Part shown: in pieces, positions 33,235 to 42,849 of the stretch
How the letters are laid out: each line of letters opens with the position of its first letter
Position numbering within the stretch: position 1 is the stretch's first letter
DNA from: Euglena gracilis
Lineage: Eukaryota > Euglenida > Euglenophyceae > Euglenales
Direction of reading: 5' to 3'
Length of the DNA: 64,000 nucleotides
Assembly: GCA_039621445.1 (NCBI GenBank)
Contig: CP154957.1
Coordinates: 44,636,309-44,700,308, forward strand
Position numbers and translations under genes: made by a program
The notes under the pieces: generated by a model
What the model saw: the letters and a program-made list of their open reading frames with translations, nothing else
The model's database searches: none
Told to the model about the DNA's origin: nothing

Positions 33235-33866
33235 TTCTCGTTTTCCAGGACCAGCGGTACTATGTAGGCATGCTTTGGGTCATTTGGACACCATTTCCAC
33301 AGACCTGTTTCTATTCATAAAAAACAGGGCATATTTCAATTCACGAAAATATGCAAAACAGGCTATTTTTGATGATTTTTTTAAAAAAAAAAAAAAAAAA
33401 TGCCCGAAAAACATGGCGTGAAGCACACCAACAAAAAAAAACAGGGCAGGCGCCGGGCCTTTCTATTCACGGTTACAGAAAAATGGGGGTGTTTGTTGGG
33501 CCGCCTTCGGCGCCCGTCCCCCCCCCCCCCAAAGTTCCTCCCAGTAACTTGGCCTGACGCCCATTTCTCGTTTTCCAGGACCAGCGGCACTATGTGGGTT
33601 CTGCTTTGGTCATTTGGGACACCATTTCCACAGACCTGTTTCTATTCACAAAAAAACAGGGCATATTTTCAATTCAATTCACGAAAATATGCCCTGTTTT
33701 TTTCATGAACAGATGTTCACGAAAAACAGGGCATATTTTCGTGAATAGGATTTTTGGGTTAAAAATGACAAAAAAAAATGCCCGAAAACATGGCGTGAAG
33801 CACACCAACAAAAAGCAGGGCAGGCGCCGGGCCTTTCTATTCACGGTTACAAAAAAAATCGTGGGC
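33187..33866. repeat. Two tandem units of about 336 bp
   Basis: CCAATAACTTGGCCTAACGC, ATTTCTCGTTTTCCAGGACC, ACCATTTCCACAGACCTGTT and CATGGCGTGAAGCACACC occur first at 33210-33425 and again at 33543-33805. Each unit also contains the AACAGGGCATATTTTC hairpin words and GGCGCCGGGCCTTTCTATTC. The left edge overlaps the presumed 5' end of protein A. Confidence 0.8.
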
Positions 33867-33964
33867 TATAACCCGTATTCAGGGCGTATAACGGGTCAAG
33901 GGCGCCTGCGGCGCCCTTGACCCGTTATAACAGCCTGAATACGGGTTTAGCCCACGATTTTTAT
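33852..33964. mobile_element. 113-nt near-perfect hairpin
   Basis: The left arm AAAAATCGTGGGCTATAACC continues to GGGTCAAGGGCGCC. The right arm GGCGCCCTTGACCCGTTATA continues to TAGCCCACGATTTTT. About 52 of 56 positions pair around a 3-nt TGC loop. It is the longest uninterrupted hairpin in the window. It abuts the 336-bp tandem units and has no coding capacity. It is probably a small foldback element; an RNA role is possible but not shown. Confidence 0.85.
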
Positions 33965-34044
33965 ATAATTCGGGGTTTAGCCGATCGGCCCCAAGGGGTT
34001 GCTTACAGGCCGGTTGCGGAATGAATGTATATACGGAACCAAAA

Positions 34045-34170
34045 TAATTGCCACGTTTCTCAACTCTGTCAATTATCTCTAAATAACTGCCAATGTTCTC
34101 CAAACAACTGCCGATGTTCTCAAAACGTTTGCCAATTTTCTGAAAAAAAATGCTGCCAATTTTCTCATGA
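34045..34170. repeat. CTGCCAATGTTCTC-type 26-bp tandem repeat
   Basis: AATTGCCACGTTTCTCAA, AACTGCCAATGTTCTCCA, AACTGCCGATGTTCTCAA, TTTGCCAATTTTCTGA and TGCCAATTTTCTCATG follow at about 26-bp spacing. It is similar in design to 29470-29640 and is preceded by the shared GGCCGGTTGC word. Confidence 0.7.
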
Positions 34171-35004
34171 AAGAATGCCCACATGATAGTTGTGTTTGCC
34201 AGACAAGTTTCTGTTTCACAAGTGTCTCAAGTTCAAAAATACAAAAAATTGGAGACCAAAATGAGACTTTTTTGAGGGGCAAATGGAAGAAAATTCTGAA
34301 AAATTTGAGGAAATTTTGGCAAAATCAAAACTCGACTATGGGACAGAATGATGTGCCGAGGGGATCAGGCCCTGGCACACACAGGGCCACACACGGGGGG
34401 TTGTGTGCCGAGGAGTTTGGGGGGGGGGGGCAAAACCCCCATCTAAAAGAAGTGTGAGAACCTTGACTCTCTGTGGCACTTTCAAATAAATGGGCAACAT
34501 AGAAGGGAGACCGAAACAACTTCAGCACATCTTCTCCGCTTGGAAACAATTTCAGTTCCAACTTTTCTTGTGAGTTGCTTGTCGAGCGCACACTGAGAAT
34601 CAAGTTGAACAAAAAAAGACTCAGCCATTGAAAAGGAATTGAGGCTCAGCATGGCTGTGTGCTTGCAACAAAGCAACTCTTTTGGAAAGTGCTGTTATTT
34701 GCTTCAAGATTTGAACCTGATGAAAGGTAACAAAATGAAACAACTGCAAAATTGATGGCAAATATTGAATTTTATTTCTTGAATTTTGAATCTGAATTTT
34801 GACTTGATAAAGCGCAATTGATTGTCAGACATGCTCACATTGCAAGAAATTTTTTCACCAAAGTCAATGAATACAACCAATATCAGCGACCTGCCGTTCT
34901 TGCAAACTGTCCAAAGCCGCTCCTTCATTTGGAGTCATTGCATTTCACTTTTATTCATAAAAAAAAGCCTGAGGCAGACAAAATGCCCAACCCCAATTTG
35001 TGTT
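34171..35004. other. No recognisable gene
   Basis: Moderately AT-rich unique-looking DNA with one G-run at 34415-34430. Short ORFs on both strands carry no recognised motif. Confidence 0.5.
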
Positions 35005-35613
35005 CTAAAATTGCATAAAATTAATTGGACTGTCGAGAAATGCATTGAATGACAATTCCCATCCCCCCCCCCTCAATTGCAGTGTGAGCTTGGGAAAATG
35101 GTTCAAATTGGTTTTTGCTTTTGGGGCGATTACGTGCTCAGGCTTCGTCAATTTGTGCATCACAGCCAATGCGTTGACATAAGTTGTCAACGTCTGCGGA
35201 GCCCACTCACACATGGGTACCCCAGCCTGCTGTCTTTGGGCCTTGTGGGCAATCTTTTCAGCTTCCGTGTTGAACATGGCATGCACCGAGAGGACATGCT
35301 TCGCAAAAGCGCACATGCACTCGTCCAAATCATCGGTTTTGTAGCCTCTCACCTCACAAATTTTCTGGAAATTGACAAGAGCTACATAACTTCCTTTCTG
35401 GTTTTTGGCGCTACCATCAGGCTGAGGCACAGATTGTGAGAAAATGTCCCCAAAAAGGACTGTGTCCGCAGATTCCTTCTTTGGAGTGGATTCCGTGAAG
35501 TCCTTTAATTTCGCCAAAAATGCAGTTGGGGTTGGCGTGGGTCCCAAGCCAGCCTCAGCAACGACAACGGCCTGGTGCAGCGAACATACAGCGGGCAATT
35601 CAAAACATTCCAA
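35005..35613 (-). CDS. Unrecognised protein B, related to protein A at 32449-33234
   Basis: A 202-codon frame with coding-like composition, strongest from FLAKLKDF (about 35520) down to about 35090. It contains VNFQKICEVRGYKTDDLDEC, CAFAKHVLSVHAMF and WAPQTLTTYVNALAVMHKLT. The order helical FLAKL, then F-x3-C, then DLDEC-x-CAFAKHVL, then a TLTTYVNAL helix resembles SAM-like N-terminal domains of tyrosine recombinases (Cryptons are one eukaryotic group). No catalytic Arg/His/Tyr domain is visible, so that is only a suggestion. The first 25 codons overlap an antisense hAT exon at 35555-35735 and may not be real. Confidence 0.5.
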   Translation of the reverse strand: MECFELPAVCSLHQAVVVAEAGLGPTPTPTAFLAKLKDFTESTPKKESADTVLFGDIFSQSVPQPDGSAKNQKGSYVALVNFQKICEVRGYKTDDLDECMCAFAKHVLSVHAMFNTEAEKIAHKAQRQQAGVPMCEWAPQTLTTYVNALAVMHKLTKPEHVIAPKAKTNLNHFPKLTLQLRGGGWELSFNAFLDSPINFMQF

Positions 35614-37111
35614 ACATTCCCATCCAGTGCATGGCGCATGCCGGTGAGCTTTTGGTGAAAGACTTGTGCGCCCTTTGGCCTCAGGACTTCAACAGGAGCA
35701 ATAGTATCGAAAGCTTCTTCCGAACTCACCACTAGGGCGACGGCACTACAGTTGGGGCTTTTTGGGGGACCCCCCCTCCCCCCTTGTACAGTTGGGATTT
35801 TCGGGACCCCCCCCCCAGTGCCGACCCCCCCCCCGAGACAGATGAAAATTTTGACACCAAAAATGGCCTTTTTGGACCAAAAAAAGCCTTAAATTTTTTT
35901 CCGGCACCTTCGGCGCCGGTTTTGGGCCGATTTTTGAGGGGGGGTTGGCAACCCCCCCCCGGTGTTGAGACAATACAGCAAAAAGTGCCAAAAATGCAAT
36001 AAAAATCTGACCTCGGGACCCCCCCCCTGCCAACGCTCCACTACCCCGATCAGGGGTTTCATTTGAATTTTTTTTGAAATGCATCCCCTGTGCTGAGTCT
36101 GCTATCTGGAGGAAAAAGAGCGCACACAAGGTGGGTCTTTATTGCACAGGCAATCTTCACCTCTCCCCCCAACCCCAGTGCACCGTGTGATAGGTTGCCA
36201 GGTTTTGAAGTTGTACGTGTGACAGGTTGTCAGGGGAAGAAGCCTGAGGCTGCGCCAACCAGTCGCGACACGTTGGGGATCGACCGTGAGTACAATGAGA
36301 AGCGTTTTGGACAACCGAACCATTGTGGAGAACTGCTTGGGGCGTCTGCGTCGTGAGAAGTATGTGGACGATGGTGGTGAGTTCAAGGCGCTGAACTGGG
36401 TGTGGGCAGGCCATATCTGGGACGACTGGTCGTATCTGCTGACCACGTTCGAGGAGGCTGTGGCGTTTGTCTATTTTGTTGAGCGGGATGCATGCACAGT
36501 GGCAGTGGCTTTGGAGAGGTACATCCGGTTGAACGCAAGCTGCAGTGAATTTGGTTTTTAGTATCGGTGGTTTTCTGGGTTTATCATTGCAGTCTGAAAG
36601 AGAGGCCATCTGGAACAGAAAATGGAGGACCTCCCTGCGAAGTTGCAGGCGCAGATGAAGAGTGTGGTGGAGGCGCGAGACAGTATGTTTTTCACTGATC
36701 AAGGTCAGCTGCAGGTCTTTTGGGGAACAGCCCCTTTTTTGATTTTAGTTGACGCTGCCCTAGATTGGAACTGTGCATGCAATGTGCTGGACCCCACCCT
36801 GCGGGGTCGGTCACTCGGTGCCGCTCGACTTCGCCAAACCATTTCCTTCATTTTCCCCAGACCGCCTCAAAGGGGGGTGACCAACTGGGGGTGGGGGGCA
36901 ATTGCCCAAAATGCGGCTGGACCAAAAAATGGGACTAGCAGTGGGTTGAAATGATGTTTTTCAGTTTTTGTCGGTTGGACCAAAAAATGGGGTTCTGGGG
37001 GATATACGTGTGGGAGGTGGCCTGTGTTAGACAGTGGCGTGGAAGACGCTGTTGCGCATGGACCCCCCAGAATGCGCACCTGCAGAGCTGGCGGACTACC
37101 TGTCCCAGACT
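35555..37111 (+). pseudogene. Second hAT transposase copy, decayed
   Basis: Three segments match the better-preserved hAT gene at 38420-41412 in order. At 35555-35735, AANIQRAI and CMAHAGELLVKDLCALW match its GANMLRAI and CFAHSGNLLMKDLASIW; this frame ends in an in-frame TAG at 35733-35735 where the other copy has tyrosine. At about 36245-36560, PVATRWGSTV, LRREKYVDDGGEFKALNWVW and AVALERYIRLNAS match NTRWASKA, LRRED and ADAVHHYIGLRAS. At 37032-37111, VAWKTLL ends at a canonical donor GTAAGT. The N-terminal third and the C-terminal dimerisation segment were not found. The two copies are strongly diverged, so this is an older family member rather than a recent duplicate. Confidence 0.78.
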
Positions 37112-37529
37112 GGTAAGTACTCCACACCAACCGCATGGTTTCTGCACACAGTGTTTCACGTTTTTCCCGAGGCTGGCTGCCCCCCCCCAAGATTTTCCAG
37201 TCCCCTGGATTCACTGGGGGGGTGGGTATGAATTGTACCCCCCCCCTTGTTTGCCCCCCTCTTATTTGAGCATTTGGGTCCGGGGAAAAAAATTGTATCC
37301 TCTTTCTGAAGGAATTTTTGAATTTGGGTCTGTTCAAATGAGGGGGGTGGTATGCCCAGAAGGCATGCGTACTCACCGGGGTTGAACTACGACATGCTGG
37401 GGTTCCAGCCATCGGTGTAGAAACAATATTTCTCGGGGGGGGGGGGGGTGAGAACCTGGGGCAGAAGCGAAGTTAGCGCCGGTCATAAACAGAAAAAATC
37501 CAAAAATGGAACTTTTTCAAAAATTTTCG
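37112..37529. other. Remnants downstream of the decayed hAT copy
   Basis: C/G-run blocks at 37180-37260 and 37435-37450, with CTTATTTGAGCATTTGGGTC at 37260, a word shared with 53390-53440 and 58290-58430. No further hAT motif was found. Confidence 0.5.
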
Positions 37530-37534
37530 GCGCC

Positions 37535-37855
37535 ATATCATTCCCCCCCCCGAGCTGTCCCCCCCCCCGAGCTATTCCCATTGGGGGGACGGGAATAGCT
37601 CACTGTCATTGCACTTTTTACAAAGAACTTCCCAAAAAAGTGCTCAAAAATCGACGTTTTCAAAATTTGGAACGTTTTCAAAATTTATTTTTGGCAAAAG
37701 TGCTTAAAATTGACCTTTTTTTGCGACCTGCCAAAAAAGTTGCCAAAATAACCCCTTTGGGGTTGCCCGAGGGTCGGGTATGGGAACAGCCCGGGGGGGG
37801 GGGGGCTCGGCCAGATCCACCCACCCTGCCGCCCCTCCCCCCCGGGGTCCACGAC
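37535..37855. repeat. Dispersed repeat D, copy 1
   Basis: After a C-run/GAGCTATTCCC foldback comes AGCTCACTGTCATTGCACTT, AAAGAACTTCCCAAAAAAGT, CTCAAAAATCGACGTTTTC, TTTTGGCAAAAGTGCTTAAA, TTTTGCGACCTGCCAAAAAA, CCCGAGGGTCGGGTATGGGA and a G-run. Copies with the same order lie at 53540-53815 and at 63860 to the window end. Length is about 300 bp with C/G-run ends. Confidence 0.8.
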
Positions 37856-38400
37856 TGAAAAAACCCTCGTTACCAATGTTGTTTGTATGGTTGTTTTCTT
37901 TTTGTCGCCCGAAGGGCGGCGAGACGGCAGCACTTTTTTGAAAGAAGGCATTGAACGTGACAAAGAAAATGGGGCAATTTTTTGACATCATGACAATTTG
38001 ACATTTTGACACCATCACAATTTGATTGAAAGCTTTCAAGCTGCCTACGGGTGGCAAGACGGTGTTGCCTTTTGTGTGTTGGGATTTCAAACAAGTGCAA
38101 AATGCGAAAAAAGAGGTTGCCTGCCCCCTCCGGGCCATTTTGTATGGAACAAAAAAATATATTGCCGCCCGAAGGGCGGCTGGACGGTACCCTCACCCCC
38201 CCCCCCCCTATTTGGCTCATGGCCAGGCTCCTTCGGGGTCACCCCGACCAATGGCCAATAAGCCTGACCCTAGGGATGCTCAAATTTTAGTCCCTGGCTC
38301 TTTGAATGTAATTTGAAAGGATTTCAACCCAAAATAAAAATTTCAGTTTCCGTGATTTACAAAAATCGCGAATTTATGGGAATTCTTAACTGTAGGACCT
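37856..38400. other. Repeat-derived DNA with GCCCGAAGGGCGGC hairpins
   Basis: CGCCCGAAGGGCGGCGAGAC (37907) and CCGCCCGAAGGGCGGCTGGA (38164) are short hairpins. CTATTTGGCTCATGGCCAGG, CTCCTTCGGGGTCACCCC and CCAATGGCCAATAAGCC (38205-38265) are shared with 47960-48055. The promoter of the hAT gene, if functional, would lie here, but no core element was recognised. Confidence 0.5.
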
Positions 38401-38419
38401 TTTTTCTCCCCAGACCGCC

Positions 38420-41412
38420 ATGCCGCTGAAGAACTCTGGTATTTGGGAGCACTATGAACCAGTCAGCGTGTATGCCAATGGCCGTCTCAAGGCTGTGCGG
38501 TGTGCATGTTGCATTTTTCTCCCGAATACACATGTGCCTCAGGTGCAAGCATTGCCTTTGGGGGCATGGAAGAGAGGGTGTCGCCGCCAACCACACAAGG
38601 TGTCTCGGTCATCTGGAAGACCAGCACCCTCTCACTCTGGCCTGACTGGTGTTCAACTGTTTCTTCCCTTTTCAGTGCCATGGCTTCACCCCCACCCCGA
38701 ATTTGCCATGGGACGGCAGTGAGGCCCTGTTGACCGACCCCAACTCGTTGGTAGTACCCCCTCATCGTCCATTGCAAGCAGTGCACCCACGATGGCATTT
38801 GTGCCCGCAAATGGCTTTCCCATGAATGTCCCCGTGGTCCCAACCTCCAGCAACAGCAGTGCCAGGTCCCTGAAAAGGAAGTTCAACCAGACGAAGATGT
38901 CCCACTTCATGGAACAAGGATTTCAGGACTGCCAGCAGGAGCAGGCGGTGCAACGGTTGACACATTGGCGGACACATTGTGGTGTCCCTTTGGCAGCTCT
39001 GGACAACTCGATGTTCCGTCGATTTTTGAGGACTCTGCGGAAGGACTTCAGGGCCCCATCCCGCCAGACGTTGGTCCGTCGGCAGGAGGCTCTGCAAAAG
39101 GACCTGGAGAAGAGAGTGAAGGAACACCTCCGGGGCGTGGACGTGGTGGCCGTGGCGGTGGACGGGTGGTCGGACCACCAACATTGTGAGTCCCTTGGGG
39201 CCAGAGATTATTTTCAGTGAACCAACTCCCCCCCCACCCCATGGTGGTAGGTCCCCCCCCCTCCACATTCGAGATGGCAGCCGATGTGTAGGTCAAACTT
39301 TTCGGTCTGAACCCCTCCAGAGTCCAAAACAACCTCTGCTGGGGGCAGTCATCCTGCCCTTCAGCAGCGCAAAACCCCGGCCCATACTATGGAATGTGAC
39401 ACAGCAAGCCTGCCGTCAGACTGCAGTGAACGTGGGGGATTAGGGGTTTTCTTGGCAACAGCTCTTTCCTGTAGGGAGTACGGCAATTCCGCTGAAAATA
39501 ATTACTTTTTCAATGTCACATTGTTTTTTCTGCATCATGCTTGAAAATCAACCCAACATGGTTGTGGCCTTTTCCAGCAGGCTTTCGGTGGCATTGCATT
39601 CCAGCCTGGGTTGCATTCCAACCAGCCAGAACCACCCCCCCCCCCCCCGGGCCCTGAAGAAAACCCCTGGGGGGGAGTACCTGGAGGACGTGACCAACAG
39701 CCTGGCCCAATTGGGCACACGTGTGGTGGCTTTTGTTTCTGACAACGGCGCCAACATGCTGAGAGCCATCAAGGATCGACCAGATGCCTTCGGCCTGACG
39801 TGTTTTGCCCACAGTGGCAACCTGCTGATGAAGGACTTGGCCAGCATCTGGACGGACATCTTCAGCAAGGCGGAGTGCCTGGCGCAGTTCTTCCAGAACT
39901 GCCACTACGCCATGGCCTGTTATCGAGAAGAAATGGAGAAGATCCGCAGCCACAGGGGACACGCCACTCTGCTCCAGGTGCCGGGTAACACCCGGTGGGC
40001 CTCCAAGGCCATCTGTTTGCAAAGTGTCCTGGCCAACCATGAATGCATCGACTTGACAATGCTGCGGCTGAGACGTGAGGACCAGGGAGGTTCACAGAAG
40101 AAGGTCTGCCCCCCCCCCACCACGCCTGACCCACAGCCCCCCCCCCTGAAAATGTCCCTGGCCCCAGATTTGAAAATGCGGATTTCCAATCCATGGGATG
40201 GGTGTGGACACCCATGGTGTGGAGTGATATGGAGCAGTTGGCCAAGACGGCCAACCACGTGGCCGCATTCATCCACATTGCGGAGGCGGACGACTCCACC
40301 CTCGCAGATGCTGTGCACCACTACATCGGCCTGCGAGCTTCCTTGGAACAGCTGAAAGACGACTTGCCACAGAATCTGGCAAAGAAGGTGCTGGCAGCCA
40401 CTGACAACCGTGACTCCCTGTTCTTCAAGGAATGGCCCTGTTTGGCCTACCTGCTGCACCCACAATACCGTGGAGAGTATCTGGGGGGACAGCGGCTGCG
40501 TGCCACAATCGACTTTATGTTTGGAACGGTATGCATGCATCAAAATTTTTTTGGCTCATTCATCATTTATTTTTCAGGCCTGGCGAATTGTCATGGGTGA
40601 CCAAGAGCCACCCCCGTTGCAGGAGCTGTTGGATTTCAGAGGTCTGCAAGCAGAGATTATTTTCCTGTTTTTCGACAACTGTATGGTCCCCCCCCCCCCC
40701 AGGGGTGTACGTGAAGCCCCAAACCAGACATTTTTTTTTGGGAAATGGCTGATTTTTTTTGGGAAATGGCCGATTTTTTGCTGCCCCCCCCCTGGGTCCT
40801 GTTTCTTTTGCCCCCAGGAGCCGGGCTGGGTTAACCTGCGCCCGATTTTTTGCCCCCCCCCCCCCCCTCCCCCCTGCTCCCTGTTGGGTTAACAAAAAGC
40901 CTCTGACTGCAAGGCAGATACACTGTTGGTGGCGCCTGGGCCGAGACGGCTGGGCCGCGCACCTTCTGGAGACTGTTCAAGGACTCACCCCTGGCGAGGT
41001 TTGCCACCATCGTGGGCCTCTTGAGCAGGGAAGGTGACCCAGGTGACGTGTTTTTTTCTTCAGTTTGGCACCCCCCCCCCCCGACCCCCATCCTGGTCGA
41101 GAATGAATGAGATCAAAAAATCGTGTGTTTTGGGTTCATTTTAAAAAAAATTGTTTAAAAAATTTTCTGGCCAAAATGCTGTGGTGGGTGGGGGGGTCGA
41201 CCCACCCCAACGTTTTTCCTTGTGGCGTTTCCCTGGTGGCACCATGCAGCACAGGGGCCGTGGAACGGGTCTGGAGTCTGATGGGTCGGCATACTGCCAA
41301 CCGGGAACGGCTGACGCATGCCAACTTGGTGGCAGAGGTGTACGTTGCCATGAATGGCTGGCTGCTGGATGATGCCACGTCGGACGGTGCCGAAGTGGTG
41401 GACTCTGAGTGA
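38420..41412 (+). mobile_element. hAT-family transposase gene, multi-exon, largely preserved
   Basis: hAT transposases cut and paste DNA with an RNase H-like fold and a C-terminal dimerisation domain. ATG 38420 opens an exon with SGIWEHYEP and CACC, like a BED zinc finger, but its splicing is unclear. Exon to 39185 has FRRFLRTLRKDF and VDGWSD, ending at GTGAGT. About 39322-39440 has AKPRPILWN. About 39661-40074 has VSDNGANM, CFAHSGNLLMKDL and NTRWASKA. About 40168-40528 has WVWTPMVWSDMEQ and HPQYRGEYLGG, ending at GTATGC. 40578-40641 and 40914-41033 join in phase 1. The last exon ends at TGA 41410 with STGAVERVWSLMGRHTANRERL, the hAT dimerisation motif. No internal stop was seen, but three junctions could not be phase-matched. 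Terminal inverted repeats and an 8-bp target duplication were not found. It may be a degraded element or a domesticated gene. Confidence 0.85.
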
Positions 41413-42560
41413 GTTGCCATTGCTGTTGGTATCTCTGGTTGCTCCGTCCCCTTCCATTTGTGACAAGTTGGCTGCCTTTCTGGATTTTTTTTGGTTTCGG
41501 ACCAAGGTGTTGATGGGAAGCCAGTGAGAACCCACACCCAGGGGGGGGGAGCAGGGGGGGCAGGCTTCTTTTTAAGTCAGCAGACCCCCCCCCAGGGGGG
41601 AGGGGGGTGGGTGGGTCCGGGCCGGACCCCCCCCCCTGGGGGTCCCGCGCCAGAGGCGTTGGGTATACCTTTTCGGCGCGAAGCGCCGAAAAAAATTGAA
41701 AATTGTCTTCAACGGGCCAGATTTTTGGGGGGTCCCCGCCCCCCCCACCGGGCTGGGTGGGTTGGGGACCCCCCCCCGGGTCTCAAAAAGAAGCCTGGGG
41801 GGACAGCCAGGCTTAACATTTTTTTTTTATTTTGGCCAGAATGGTTTGTTTTTCCCGACGAGTGGCATTCTTCTTCATTCCATGTGATTTTCACCTTCTC
41901 TCGTGAATGAAAAATGTGTGTCCCTGAGGTGGAAATTATTGCAGTGAACACATATGTGCAGCCGCACTTCTGTCGTTATGGACACATCCCACTGTGCCTT
42001 TCGGCGCAGGTTTGTCGTTTTTCTGGACCCAGCAGGATTGTTTGCAACCCACCCCTGATTCTTCAGTTTTTGTTTGTTTGAAGTGGTCCCGTCAAGTGCG
42101 TATTTTTTTTGGCCAACCGGCAGCCAAAGTCCCAGGCTTTCCTGGAGTTGAACAATCTGTTTAAAACACAGGTTTCATGGAAGTTTGGTCACCCTGGGGT
42201 TTCCATTTTTGACCAGAATTTACCGCCCTTCGAAACTGTCCACTCAGTCTGGAGGGGGGGGGGGCGCCGTCGCAGTCCGCCCGACTGAAGAACCGGAAAC
42301 ATCGGGTGGAAAAACCTACCATTTTTTAAAAAATGCATCTCACGGTGGAAAAAAAGGGGACGGGGGCCTCTCCACACCTGCAGTCTTTGAGGCCGAGAGT
42401 AAAACCTTTGGAAGCCAATTCTTGCTCCCTCACGCCGATGCGAGCCCTTACGTGGCGACAGTTACGGTCTTTTGGAACTGTGAAAAATTATGAAAAAATT
42501 TGCCTCGTCAAATTTACGTTTTTTTTCGTGTTTAATTACTGAAAAATCCCCCTTGAAATT
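41413..42560. other. Downstream of hAT; hairpins and unassigned DNA
   Basis: 41540-41800 is made of C/G-run blocks with the hairpin TTCGGCGCGAAGCGCCGAA at about 41672. From 41810 the DNA is unique-looking and AT-rich. No hAT terminal repeat was recognised. Confidence 0.5.
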
Positions 42561-42564
42561 TGGG

Positions 42565-42849
42565 CGGCCATCCCTACCTGACCCCCCCCCCTAATTGCCG
42601 TCCAACGGGACCCCCAATAAGCCAATTAGGGGGGGGGCAAATAGGGGGGGCGAGGGTAGTGCAATTCCCCAAAAATATTCCTCCCCAAAAAGAGCAAAAT
42701 TTGTCAAAAGAAATGGTTTGCTCTTTTGGAATATTGAACGTTAGAAGCCTAGTCAAGATAACGTGACCCCCCCCCCCTATTTGGCCGCCCTCCGGGCGGC
42801 CCGGACCCCCCTTCTGGCCAATTGGGGGGGGGGACAATTAGGGGGGGGG
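42565..42849. repeat. CCCCTAATTGGC...GCCAATTAGGGG foldback modules
   Basis: ACCTGACCCCCCCCCCTAAT, GTCCAACGGGACCCCCAATA, AGCCAATTAGGGGGGGGCAA and TAGGGGGGGCGAGGGTAG (42577-42657) match 51000-51080 almost word for word. A second module at 42763-42849 has CCTATTTGGCCGCCCTCCGG and CCAATTGGGGGGGGGGACAA. C-runs and G-runs are complementary, so each module is a hairpin. They sit against the outer left end of the 8-kb inverted repeat. Confidence 0.8.

Noticed and set aside
37069-37087. GAATGCGCACCTGCAG as a thirteenth copy of the 20-bp quasi-palindrome
   Set aside because: It lies inside a hAT coding block, matches only one arm, and is better explained by the codons there.
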